Positions 1 through 11,075 of a stretch of DNA of 64,000 nt are shown here, piece by piece (within the stretch, counting starts at the first letter, position 1; the number at the start of each line of letters is the position of its first letter). The position numbers and the translations under genes are program-made. Source of the stretch: Phyto melanocephala (lineage: Eukaryota; Arthropoda; Insecta; Diptera; Rhinophoridae); assembly GCA_941918925.1 (NCBI GenBank), contig OW799233.1, positions 6,440,001 through 6,504,000 of the forward strand, given 5' to 3'. Under the pieces are notes generated by a model that was not told where the DNA came from, did no database searches, and was given only the letters and a program-made list of their open reading frames with translations.

Positions 1-457
1 TATTTTTAAATTTTTCTTTCTTCTTCTCCTATCAGATGACATTTTTCTAAATGTTCATATTCTTTTGAAATAAAAACTTATTTTAGTTTATAATTTAACT
101 AAGTATACGAAAATTAATATTTTTTTTATTATTTTTTTAATATAATTCGATATTCCATACAACAAGACTATAAGTATTATAATTATAGTACAGGATAAGA
201 CATAAGTTGAAATTAAATTTAATCATAATGACAAATATTGTAAAAGGAAAAATTAACATAATTTTAATAACAAGCAAAAAATAATAATAAAAATTATAAT
301 TAAATATATTTACGAAAAAACTAAAATAAATTTGTATTTTAATTTTTTATGAACCTTTTCAATTTGTATTATATTTTAAATTTTAAAATTTTAGGCTATA
401 AGTTCAATGTGATAACGACAAGAATATTAAGGAAAAATTAGTCATCCGATACTAGCT
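1..457. other. AT-rich stretch, nothing recognised
   Basis: Very AT-rich sequence with A and T runs. I see no coding pattern or repeat boundary. The last part lies directly 3' (minus strand) of the hammerhead motif and may be the tail of the same retroelement. Confidence 0.6.
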
Positions 458-505
458 GAGTGGAATGCATTTTCGAAACCAGCTACGGTTTCATCATCAG
501 CACTC
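458..505 (-). ncRNA. hammerhead ribozyme motif, type I-like
   Basis: Read on the minus strand this 48-nt block folds as a hammerhead self-cleaving RNA. Stem I is GAGTG (501-505) with CACTC (458-462). The conserved CTGATGA core is at 494-500. One extra T (493) precedes stem II, which is a perfect 6-bp GAAACC/GGTTTC helix (487-492 and 475-480) with a 6-nt loop. GAAA follows at 471-474. A two-pair stem III closes a TGCA loop, and the cleavage-site residue H17 is C at 463. Very short stem III is known from hammerheads in animal retroelements. The extra T next to stem II departs from the textbook core. It lies about 260 nt after the stop of a non-LTR ORF fragment on the same strand. Structure is seen in the sequence; activity is inferred. 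Confidence 0.72.
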
Positions 506-767
506 TTTTGATCAGAACTACAGGTGTTGTGTGTAAATATCAACTATTTAACTCAGTAATGTATTGAAAATTGAAACATAGAATTATTTGTTCTAATTGA
601 TTTCATGTTATATCAAATACATATCATTGAGTTAGTACGAAATTTACCAACATCTGTTTTTCCTGTATTCTTTTTTGCACGTCATTACCACAAGTTTTAA
701 TGTTTGCCTTTAGCTCAAGATGTCGCTAAAGCAATTTTTGCAATTATGCAGTTGCATTATATATATG
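506..767 (-). other. 3' UTR-like stretch of the LINE fragment
   Basis: Minus-strand sequence between the retrotransposon stop codon and the hammerhead motif. No coding pattern. Parts near 506-560 resemble the stretch beside the degenerate hammerhead copy near 35.57 kb, which suggests that a shared repeat family extends into this stretch. Confidence 0.4.
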
Positions 768-1400
768 TTACATTTGGGAGAAATGTTTCTGGAGGGCCCT
801 TTTTAATTGCTCAGCATTGCTTAAAAATTTAATGTTTGTAGGTAACGAGTACCAAAGACATATCAAAGGAATAAAAAACTGACAGTCTGATACCAAAGTT
901 CGATGTCTTCACTTTATCACGTCATTAGATCTGCGGGAACGAGCAAACGAAATTCGTTCCAAGAAATATGCAGGTTCGTGAGTTTGCATAATTTTATGTA
1001 GTAGTGTTAGTGTTCGTAATTGCAAGAGGTTACAAAAAGATACTGCATATAATTTTGACTCAACGGATGGTATTCGGTCAAACTTCTTTGATCTAAAAAC
1101 ATACCTCACTACTGCATTATAAGTTACATTAAATCTCCTGTAACTTGTGGTATCACAGCTAGAAAAAAATTTCGCATCCATATTCATTCTTTTTGGGGCT
1201 TTTTTATTACGAAATTGAATAAATAAATAAATAAATAAATAAATAAATATAATAACGTTAAAATTAGATATGTTGTAGCAAGTAAGAAGCGTATCTTAAA
1301 TGGTGTAAAATATTGTGTTTTCCATAGAGTTCTTAAATAGAGTAGGTTTTCCCAGAGACAAAGTTGATGTGACCAGACCACGTTAGCGTATTATCAACAT
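768..1400 (-). pseudogene. non-LTR retrotransposon, reverse transcriptase C-terminal fragment
   Basis: Decayed 3' part of a LINE pol gene on the minus strand. An open stretch at 909-1187 contains RFNVTYNAVVRYVF, then a leucine-rich segment, HKIMQTHEPAYFLERI and FARSRRS, the order seen in the region after the RT thumb of insect non-LTR elements. Past an in-frame stop at 909 the homology goes on with RHRTLVSDCQFFIPLICLWY and SLPTNIKF, ending at a TAA at 768-770. Upstream, 1188-1400 keeps a faint TPFKIRFLLATTYLI segment, interrupted by an AAAT microsatellite. At least one stop and one frame change make it non-functional. The family is non-LTR; I cannot place the clade. Confidence 0.72.
1217..1249. 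repeat. (AAAT)n microsatellite
   Basis: About eight AAAT units inside the LINE fragment, at the point where the coding similarity is interrupted. Confidence 0.9.
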
Positions 1401-1836
1401 AATTCCTAGATTTTTTGTTGATCTCATAACTTCTATTTGTTGATTGTTTAGACAATCTCTTTAATTTTTATATCGCATTATTCAAATGATAATCTTCGTT
1501 TTAAAGGGAATCAATTTTTAAAAGTCATTTAAAAATTTTAAATTTTCTTTTCTGAAAAATAATAAAAACAGTCATAAGCAGATTTGCCTTATTGCCACAG
1601 ATTTATTACAAAGGAAATATAAAAAAAATTAAATAAAAAATTCTATAACAAAACAATTACAACTTTTAAACAAGTTTTTGTTTAAATTTCAAAACGTTTT
1701 AAAACGTTTTTTATCGAGATTTTTTATAAAATAAATAAAAAAAATTTGTTGAAATATTTATTTGATGAAGAAAATTTTACAAAAAAAAAACTTTAAAAAT
1801 ATTAACTAGAATTTTTAATGAAATAAAGCATATCGA
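1401..1836. other. AT-rich stretch, nothing recognised
   Basis: Long A and T runs, no coding pattern and no repeat ends that I can define. Confidence 0.6.
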
Positions 1837-2076
1837 TGCCTTACTTCCTCAACCTCGTATCTTAAAAAGTAAAATTTTTCAAGAGAGAAAAACGGTTCAT
1901 CTTTTTATACTTCGGTGTTTGGTTAACAGTCTAAATGCAATTATTAAGGAATTGATTGTAGTTATGTATATTAGTAATAATATACTAATTTTTTTTAGTT
2001 GAAGCATGAAACAATCGTTTGATATGAAAAACTTAAAACCGTATTTCTTAAGATACGAGGTTGAAGAAGTAAGGCA
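1837..2076. mobile_element. 240-bp inverted-repeat element (MITE candidate)
   Basis: The ends are inverted copies of about 30 bp starting TGCCTTACTTC and continuing through CAACCTCGTATCTTAA, with two or three mismatches between the arms (1837-1866 and 2047-2076). The middle is AT-rich and non-coding. Flanking sequence shows no clear target duplication, so the superfamily is unknown. Confidence 0.55.
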
Positions 2077-2203
2077 CATCTTTTTATATAGAAAAATATG
2101 GAGATATTTACAATAAAAGTTTTATAAGTTTTTTTTAAACAAAAAATTTAAAAAACAATTATTTTCTTGATTTTTTTAAAATTTTCTGTAATTTTGTTGT
2201 TGT

Positions 2204-2304
2204 TGGGTTTAAGCTGGTCTTATGCCAGATCATCAGTAGACCTTCAAACCTTTAAGCTTTATTTAATTATTTATTTCATAAACAATATGACCAGCTTAAA
2301 CCCA
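2204..2304. repeat. 101-bp hairpin (16-bp perfect arms)
   Basis: TGGGTTTAAGCTGGTC at 2204-2219 is repeated inverted at 2289-2304, with further partial pairing outside it. The loop is about 70 nt. It may be a very small foldback element or a structured RNA; nothing in the flanks decides. Confidence 0.55.
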
Positions 2305-4350
2305 TCAACCAATAACCCAAACATTTTGAAAACTATTGGGAGAATATCCTAAAAAAATAGTAAATTTTTAATTTTCTATAATCTTTAATATAAATAAGAA
2401 GAAAATTTATTAGTATTTTAGGTATTCAAAAAGCGGCTGTCAAATGTTGATTTATATTTAAATTTTCTTACATCCAAATTTTTATATATAATCAATTAAA
2501 ATAATAAAAATCTTTTTCTTTCTTTTTTTTTCATTAAAATCAGCACAAACTTTGTCAATTTTAGCAATGCAATTTTAGGCTATATTATTCATTTGAAATA
2601 TTCTCATAAAAAAAAAATATTATTACACTGAGTTACTTTAAGTACGAATTTTTGTTTTTTAAAATTAATTTTTAATATATTTTTGCACTAAAACATCTTT
2701 ACACTTCGACTGAAGTACTGTTGCCATATCACTAGAAATTTCAGTAAAAAAGTTTTCATTTTAATTAATTTTGTTTTGTTTTTTTTAACTCCACTATTTG
2801 AAGAACTTTACTTTTTTCAGCACTTTACACGTAACGGCCTGCAAGCGGCTTTCAAAAGGCTGGAATTTCTTGTCTAAAGAAATTTTAATTTGGTTTTCCA
2901 CGAGCTTTCTCACGCACAAAAGAATATTTGATTTTATTAACGAAATTGTTTTGACAATGTATTCCTTTTAAACACACACACACATGCATATTCATATTAG
3001 CATATTTTCATGAATGTTTAAGTAAATTTACATAAACATATACATGTGTACATGTTCGTATAACTGTGCAAGTATGTATTTATTGTACTTGATTGACCCA
3101 ATAATTCATTTATTATAAATGAATGATTTACACATGCAACTGAAAGAACACTCACTCACATATATTTTTACGTTTGTATTCGAAATTTGATATATTCATA
3201 TAATATACGTATGTAAATATTAATATGTATGTATGTATGCAGGTTTATCTTTTCCTATACAAATATTGATATATTCAGTTATTAATGTGAAACTGGAAAC
3301 CATTTAAATATGCATGGAATTTAATTGAAAGCTACAACAATATTAAAAAAAATCTGATACTCATAAATATAAATAATGGGTGATCAACTTCGTCCTTGTT
3401 TTGATTAAAATAAAAAAAAAAACATTCAAAATGAATCGGTAACCGGAATCTCTATTAGTTATAAAATTTAGTTTTCTATAACTCTTCTTTGGATTGGGCA
3501 ATGAGAACACTCAACCCTTTAATTGTAGCTGTTTTATTGGTTATGACTTCAAACAATCACGAAGAATAAATTCAGAACTATGAGATCCTATTCCCTGGAA
3601 AGTCAGTTGACTGCTACGGAATTATTTCCTCAATAGAATCATTGCTTTAGGTTCTGTGTATGTCATAATAATTGCCGAATTTATGAGATTCAATTTTAGG
3701 CATCGAGAAGTTCGTAGTAATCATGCATTAATACTTGCCTTTGATAATTCTTTTGTTGTGGCTCCTTTAAAAATAAAAACAATAATTATTGATTTTATAT
3801 GCCGTTGTACTACACACATCATTGTGATTGTGATGTTTGTTTATAAAAGAAATCTGTTATTCAAAAAACTGTCTCAGCCCTCAAAAGAAATTACAGAGCC
3901 CACTGACTAAAAATAAAGCGTCAGTCAAGGTCCAGGTGCATGAAGTTTTACATCATACTAGATAGCAAGTTGCTCCGTACGATATTTAAGATTGTTTTTG
4001 GCCAATTATCTCCCAACTTCGGACGGAATGTGATCTATTTAATTGCGTATAGAGACTTAAAAATGCTTGGAATGCTAAAAGATACATTTTTACTGAAGCT
4101 TGATTTTCGTACAACTGTTTTTATAAGAGCCATTTTCCGGTGAAATGCCAAAAATTCCATACAAATAGAAATCGAATGCCGTTCGTTTGTAATCTTACAT
4201 TATAAAGGCTGCATCTCTGCACTAATTGTTTTTAAATTTTGTCATAATGTTACATAGGTTTTTACGAAAGTAAAAGTTGAATGGTGGATATATTTGTCTT
4301 TTTTTTAATAATCTATGAAGCTTAACAAAGCTTTTTATGGAAATTGTTTT
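2305..4350. other. no gene recognised
   Basis: About 2 kb without recognisable genes. It has CA/TACA-rich simple sequence near 2970-3080 and 3190-3240. Short open frames at 3656-3910 and 3940-4143 show no family motif and codon use like the surroundings, so I do not call them genes. Confidence 0.5.
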
Positions 4351-5163
4351 TATACCCTTCACACAGTGAAAAAGGGTATATATAGGTTTGTCATTCCGTG
4401 TGAAATTTCTACAATTTTCATTTCCGACCCCATAAAGTATATATTTTCTGAAAGCTTATGAATAGGGGAGTCGATTAAGCACTGTCAGTCTGTCCGTCTG
4501 TCCGTCTGACCGTCTGTCCGTGTGTATGTCGAAATCAACTTTTTGAAGCCCCCCGACATAGGTTGGACCCGGGTAAGGTATTAAAATATCAGAAATATTC
4601 GGGAGTAGATCGGTATTGAAAATCAGAAACATCGGTACATAAACAACTGAGATATGAGCAAAAACCCACGACCACCTCGATTTTTTTTTCACAAAAATAA
4701 CATTACAACAACAACATACATACATACAAACGTGTATACTGGTTAGAGAAAACGTGGCATCGAATCCCAGCTGAGCCAAAAAAATTTTTTTTTAATTTTT
4801 TTAAAATTTTTTTTTTTATTTTTTATTTAATATTATATTATTTTTATTTTTATTTTTTTTTTAATTTTTTTTTTTAATTTTTTTTTTATTTTTTTTTGCT
4901 TAATATATATTATATATACAATAATTTTTTTTTTAATTTTTTTTTAAATTTTCTATTTATTTATTTATTTTTTTTTTGTTTTTTTAACATACATACGTAA
5001 ATTTATAATTTTACAATGGGATTTTTTTATATATGTATGTTTTTTATATGTATGTACGTATTTCACATGGGATGAATGGTGACACAAACTACTGTTATTG
5101 CATGACTACACGTTGTGAAGGGTATATAAGATTCGGCACGGCCGAATATAGCGCTCTTACTTG
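4351..5163 (+). mobile_element. Helentron/mini-me-like element, family A copy 1
   Basis: Non-autonomous rolling-circle-type element, no protein of its own. The 5' end is TATACCCTTC with a hairpin to AAGGGTATA. Next come a conserved GACCCCATAAAGTATATAT block, a (GTCY)n proto-microsatellite near 4490-4525 and a long A/T-homopolymer core (4780-4990). The 3' part has the inverted GAAGGGTATA, the palindrome ATTCGGCACGGCCGAAT and the end ATAGCGCTCTTACTTG. A 5' subterminal repeat, its 3' inverse and a 3' stem-loop are the layout described for DINE-1/Helentron elements; the GTCY repeat is the mini-me hallmark. It sits in a T-rich site, as these elements prefer. Full length, 813 bp. Confidence 0.75.
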
Positions 5164-7033
5164 TTTAAATTTAAAGTGGGTGAGGCAGCCACCTATTAAT
5201 ACAATACACAATTATTTCCACATATTCTGAGTACTATAATACCTAAGGCCTTTCAAAGTAGAGCTGAAAATGAGCTGGAAATAGCAATGGGCGTGGCACC
5301 TTTAATATAGATAAGATACAATTTTAGAGATATCAAGAAACCTATTACATTTTCAATTATAAAACTTTGTGTGTTTTACTTCCATCTTTTTTGTGTTATT
5401 CCGACGATAAGAGCAGTTGAAATGGTACTCCCCATACAAGAAACTCATTTTATAATTTATTTTAGAAACAGTATTATAAAAGTCTTAATTCCAATATTTA
5501 CTCAGGATCATTTGAGTGGCGTGCTACCTCCCATACAAAGAAAATATATTTAATGGCATTTCTGTAGAACTATAATTGTGATAGGCTTTACATTCTGTGT
5601 AATTGGCTACGATATTAGTTTAATTTTTCGGCAGAAAAATCTATAGGATTACAGCTGAGAACATGCCACCATATCCTCCCCGACCCTTTTAATAAAAAAA
5701 AAAAAAATGAATAATGTAGCCTTTATTTGGTGTAAACTTAGTACCAGCTACTTTTGACAACGATTCCCCAATTAAAACGATAAATGGTTAAGTTTGGAGA
5801 TGGGGGATGACAATAACTGCATTTTTAATAAATGGTGGCAGTTGATATTTAAATCTGTCTTCCAAAAAATACAATGAAAAAAATTTGATGGGGACATCAA
5901 AGAAGTACTGAATAAAAATAAGATTTCAATAATACATACCAGAGATCTGCAACGAATACTCATGAAGTAAGTCAACTTGAATCAGATTCATTCTTTTGTT
6001 GATTTATACGCATTCATACTTATTAAAAAGTTTTCACTACTATCTATACTATCTATTGCTATCGTCGTTCACGCAAGATAAAAGACGATAAAAAGTAAGT
6101 ATGACTCGCATACTTATTATGAAGCTGTGTGTTTTAACTAGGCTTGCCAGATAACAATTTGACATTCACCATAATAATTGTAGATTGTTAAAAAAAAAAT
6201 AGACAATTTATAAAGTGCTTGCTTTGATGTCTGTTTAAGAGATTTAGATTTCCTTTTTGCGTATTATCTTTAAAATTTAAGTGAGCACCTAAAAACGCAG
6301 TTTTTTTATTTGCGGCAAGAAATTTTAACATGATAATAAAAAGCACAAAATAACTGTTATTGTTTACCTCTTATTAAAGAAGCCAAGCAAAACTTAGCCT
6401 AAAGGCCATAATCAGTTGCATTTATTTAAAAATTAAATAGTGATACTTGCAAAAATTGTATATTACACATTGTAACATTGCACATTTTCTGGCGGCCAAA
6501 AAATATCTTGCACTCTCCGACCTGGCAACATTGTTTATTGTTCATACAAATGAGAGCTGTTAATGTGTTTGTTGTTGAGTACACTTGCTTCATTCTATGA
6601 AGATAAGTAGTTTCTTAAAAATATGAATCAACGTGAGTAGTCTTGCAAATCATATAATTATGGGACGCTATAAATATAAGTACGACGAAGTACTTATGTT
6701 CATTGTGAGTTGTACTTATAAATCAACGTTGTTGTGGGTATGCGTACGTTAGCTCAGTTAAACTTCAATGATTTTTACGCACTTATGCTCAAATTTTATG
6801 ACTCACTATGAATATTGAAAAAACGACTCAAAGCCAATCACTGATACATACCAGTCAGGTGTGAGCTTGAAAAAATCAAACAAAACTTAATTTCAAAATT
6901 GATCACCCGTTACATCTCTATATAAGGACGTTAATTGTTATACCTGTTTACAGTGCCATATAATTTAACATCTGTTAAGTTTTTTTATATAAAAATTAAA
7001 AGCAAAATAAAATGATAATTTCAAAATAATTTT
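5164..7033. other. no gene recognised; short palindromes
   Basis: No coding pattern. An A run at 5694-5707 may be an old retroposed tail. Around 6000-6130 and 6600-6730 there are small palindromes (AAGTATG...CATACTT and AAGTAC...GTACTT), and TTGCCAG occurs inverted at about 6146 and 6533, reminiscent of hAT ends but too short to call. Confidence 0.45.
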
Positions 7034-8866
7034 TATACCCGCCACCAAAAAAATGGTGGGGGTATATTCATTTTGTCATTCCGTTTGTAACACATCGAAA
7101 TATCCATTTTAGACCCCATAAAGTATATATATTCTGAATCAGGGTTTGATTTGATGACGATCTAGCTATATCCATCCGTCTGTCCGTCTGTTGAAAGCAC
7201 GATAGAGGTCGCACCGAAAAAGCTAAGGGGCTCAAATCTTGCCAGAATCTTTCTTATAGACAAGGTTTGTTTGGTATTGAAAATGGGCTAAATCAGAATA
7301 TTAGGAAGAGAGTTATAGCTCGTAAAGCAAGAGTAGGTCGAAAAAACCGTGTTCTTCAAACATCGAATAAAATGGAATTGTGTCCAAACGCATTAACGTA
7401 GGCTCATGAAACTTCGAACATATATTTCCTGAGTAAAAACAATATTTTTCCCCGAAAATTATCTAAATCTATGTATTAGGAAAGGAGTTATCGATCGAAA
7501 TGTACGAAAATTTAGACCGCACAGTGTATTTTTCGGTATATTTAAAAACAAAAACGTCATAAAAGCAACAAAATTGTATGTACGACTCTGAAATTTTGCA
7601 CACTTTGCTTTTTGGTGAGACGTTTTTTTGTAACGGAAAATCAATGTGCCACGCCCACTTTTACGCCCACCTCCCATATAACGTTTTACCTAAAATTCAT
7701 ATAATTTCTCTATTAATAAAGATTTTTGAATAATATAGGGCTACATTGAAACACCTAAGTTGTACTCATTCGCAAAAATAACTTTGACACGCCTACTATA
7801 ACGCCCACTTTTCACGTTATCCACCGTTAATGAAATTAAAAAGCTCATAAAACCGATGAAATTAGAGATATGATGATGAAATTTGCTACATACATCCTTA
7901 TAATCAATGTTATTGTTGTGCCAAAAAGTTTAAGTGACACACCCACTTTAACGCCTACTTCCCATATAACGGTTTATCTTAAATTCATGAATTTTCTCTA
8001 TTGACGAAGTTTTTGGGAAAATAAAGGACTATATTGAAATATCTAAGTTGTATTTATTAGCAGAAACTTTATTGACACGCCTACTTTAACGCCCACTTTC
8101 ACTAATTTATGAAAAAATTTTACTATCATATCGAGGTTATTAAGGGTGGTTAAATTTTAAGGGCCGATGTTGATTTTAAATAAAACACAAATTATTTAAG
8201 AAATTATTATCATTTCTTTTTATAATGATATCGGCCAAATGACCCTCGCCATCCTTGGCGCCACTCCTCTATCTGATGGTCCAAATTTTCAATGACAATG
8301 TTGATGATCTATTGTTGGCCATGATGATGAGTCGAGGTTGACTGCGCTTTTACCACACTATTGCAAAAAACAGCAATGGTTCCTATTCAACGAACTAAGA
8401 AGGCATTCACAGATTTTCTAACATTTTATACAGACCTGTTTTGCAGAAATTTAAATATTTTTTACAATTTTCCCGATTGTGGACGAATTTGAACGATTAT
8501 GTTGATCAAAAGAATTACAAAGTGCACAAAATGCATTTTGATTTGAAAGCCCATTTTTATAAAAAACCTGAATAACTTTAAAGCGTTGCTCATTTGCATA
8601 TCTTTCCACGGATCAAATTGAGTAAGTTTGAGATTGAGAAATGTCAAATGAAATGCAGAAAACAAATTTAAAGACTAGGTGTAGTTCACCTTCAACAAGG
8701 GCCCTTAAAATTTATCCACCCTCTACAAAGAAAGTGATATATATTTTATTATTAAGAGATTAGTCCATAGCGATTAACAAAATAATATATATTGCGATTT
8801 AAATGTACACAAAATTGGAGGTGGGTATAAAAGATTCGGCACAGCCGAATATAGTGCTCTTACTTG
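7034..8866 (+). mobile_element. Helentron-like element, family B copy 1
   Basis: It starts TATACCCGCCACC with a hairpin to GGTGGGGGTATA and ends with ATTCGGCACAGCCGAAT then ATAGTGCTCTTACTTG, almost the same 3' terminus as family A. Inside are a GTCCGTCTG block, two units of a roughly 290-bp repeat rich in CACGCCCAC, and a captured mariner remnant (8143-8723). No protein of its own. The matching 3' ends suggest that A and B use the same rolling-circle machinery, encoded elsewhere. Confidence 0.72.
8143..8723 (-). mobile_element. internally deleted mariner inside Helentron B1
   Basis: Inverted ends AGGGTGGTTAAATTTTAAGG and GCCCTTAAAATTTATCCACCCT flanked by TA. On the minus strand it keeps the N-terminal helix-turn-helix part of a mariner transposase (YANEQRFKVIQVFYKNG, NSFDQHNRSNSSTIG) and, after a deletion of the catalytic region, a C-terminal tail with a GHLADII motif. 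The first codon is GTG where another copy has ATG. It cannot encode an active enzyme. The same segment sits at the same place in B2 and in a third fragment, so it moved as Helentron cargo. Confidence 0.75.
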
Positions 8867-9794
8867 CTATTATTAATTTTATATAGCTCACAAACTGAAA
8901 GCATTTTATTTATTATTAATTATATTATTTTGTTACAACTGATATATGTATACACAATAACACTGTTAAATATTATTATAAAATTAAACATTTTTTTTTT
9001 GAAATTCGAAATTTAAGTATATATCGTTGGCCACAGATAGAATGGTCCTAACTTCAATAATTCTAACTATACAGGATAAGATAAAAACGAAACAGAGACT
9101 TTGTTATCAGGATGTAACTTATATTGTAAAAATGCTTGTAAAACTGTTTAAATACTATTGGGGGTTTTTTTAATTGATAGTTTTTGATTGATAGTTTTTT
9201 GAGTAAGCGCCTTTCTAAATATATATTCTGTTTTTTAATTAAACGAAATGTAATTTTTGTATTGCATTACTGATAAAAATTATTAGATTTTTTTTATATA
9301 AAAGGTTTTTGTTAAATTTTTTTTTTCAATTTTGTTCTTACGGAAAATTCTCGGTAAAATTTCAAAAAAGAAAACAACGTTTTATGTGAATCAAATCCTT
9401 ATGAGGATATATAATCATCCGTATTTATTTCTAACAAATAAATTTAAAACGTTTTTTTAGAATTCAGCCCAAGAAGAATTTTTAACAATTTTCATATATT
9501 TTTTTTCAAAAGATATTCTTTTAACTTGTATGTATCCTACTGTCTTATATGAATGACCGACATACTCTGTGTAGATAAAGTAAAATATTGATGTACATTC
9601 ATACCTAGACATGTGTGTATGTACACATGTTTGTTATGGTTATTATTATGCATATATGTACATACATATTTATGTATAAAATTTTTCCTACACGCACATT
9701 CATATGCCGTTACAAATAAACATAGACGTGTAACACCATACAGGTGTAGTAAATGTATTTATGCCAGTATGTTCCCATCCTACAAAATTTTCTG
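8867..9794. other. no gene recognised
   Basis: AT-rich, with short ACAT-type simple sequence near 9600-9680. No motif or repeat boundary found. Confidence 0.55.
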
Positions 9795-11075
9795 ATATTT
9801 GTCAGATGTCTGCAAGAGATATCTAAAAACAGGTAAGAATTGTATCAGACTTCGGACCGAAGTGGTGGACACAAATTCTGACAGATATGTTTTGGAAATT
9901 TCTGAATTTTTTACGGATGTGTCTGAATGAAAACTGTGAAAAAAAATCAGTGAAAATTGCCAACTATTAAGCGATATTCGTAGAGATTTTTTACAGAAAT
10001 AAGTATGTAGGATTACTTTAATGCATAAAAAATAATCTCACTGAAATCAAAAGAAGCTCGTTATTTTATTATTTTTTATTTTATTATTTAGTTATTTATA
10101 TAGTTAGTGTTTGGTGTACATGATATTTTAGTATATAAAAAAATTATTTTAACTTTTACTTTTTTTTTAAATTTATTTGTTAATTAGAAAAGCCCGGCGC
10201 GCATTGCTACTCCCCTTAATGAATAAAAATGCATTCTGAATTTATATTAAATATCAATTGCAAAAATCGCGAAACTATATAGTCATGACAGCTCAATATG
10301 TGTGCAAAGATTCACAAAAATCGGTCCAGAGCAAGTACCTCAAAATTAAAACTTTTATTTTGGGCGTAGCCCTGACCACTTTTTTAATCACGAAATTATA
10401 TAGTCATGACAGCTCAATCTGTGTGGAAAGTTTCAGAAAAATTGGTCCAGTGCAAGTATCGTAAAATTATAACTTTTTTATGGGCGTGGCCCTGCCCACT
10501 TTTCTAATCACGAACTTATAAGGTCATACCAGCTTAGTATTTATGTGTGCAAAGTTTGAGAAAAATCCGTCAAGTGCAAGTAGCTAAAAATGATTAAAAA
10601 TTTTTTATGGCCGTTTGCCCGCCCACTTTTTTCCACCCATAAATACTCCCTGGAATGTGTAAAAAAACTTGCCAAAGTTTAAGTCCGATCGGTTTTACAG
10701 TTTCGGAGTCAATAGCTAACACACACACACACACAGAGTTTCACTTTTATATATATATAAATTTGTTTCTATTATTAATTTCAATTTAACTATTTGCTTT
10801 TAATTCCAATTATTTATTTTCTATTCACTTAACAAATTATTTGTTTTATTTTAAGTAACTAGTATGATACCTGTATGAAAGTAGTCAGAAATCTAGCAGA
10901 TATATCGGTAAACAAAAAAAAAAGAAAATCTCTCCGACATATCCATACTTAATCAGTCAGAAGTCGCTCAGACATGTCGTGCATAAAATTTCCCAGACTA
11001 AATTTCTATACGAAACATCCGTAAAAATAATCAGATATTTGTCAGACTTGTCTGATTCAGGCAAGTATAAGTATT
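9795..11075. repeat. old GTCAGA-rich repeat, split by a Helitron
   Basis: Flanking sequences on both sides of the Helitron-like element contain repeated TTTGTCAGA / GTCTGA motifs, for example near 9800, 9880, 10970 and 11040. The 10968-11070 part is clearly related to 47755-47880 (shared TTTCCCAGAC and TTGTCTGATTCA blocks). It looks like an older dispersed element interrupted by the Helitron at 10185-10760. No protein is visible. Confidence 0.45.
10185..10760 (-). mobile_element. Helitron-like minisatellite element, copy 1
   Basis: Minus-strand orientation. The right end has the 5' part, TATATATATAAAAGTGAAAC followed by a (GT)n run. The left end is the 3' part with the GCGCCGGGCTT block, here with a mutated CTAG. 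Between them lie about three units of a roughly 122-bp repeat marked by a GGGCGTGGC/GCCC core and TTTCAGAAAAATCGGTCC. Open reading through the repeats (10258-10464) reflects the repeat unit, not a gene. Confidence 0.65.

Noticed and set aside
4456..4779. A 107-codon minus-strand frame, with close relatives at 24843-25112, 34054-34353, 42355-42582 and 51606-51908
   Set aside because: It occurs only because the same part of Helentron family A recurs. It runs through the GTCY microsatellite and has no motif, and its ends differ between copies.
6138..6545. A hAT-type element bounded by TTGCCAG inverted repeats
   Set aside because: Only seven matching bases and no target duplication could be found.
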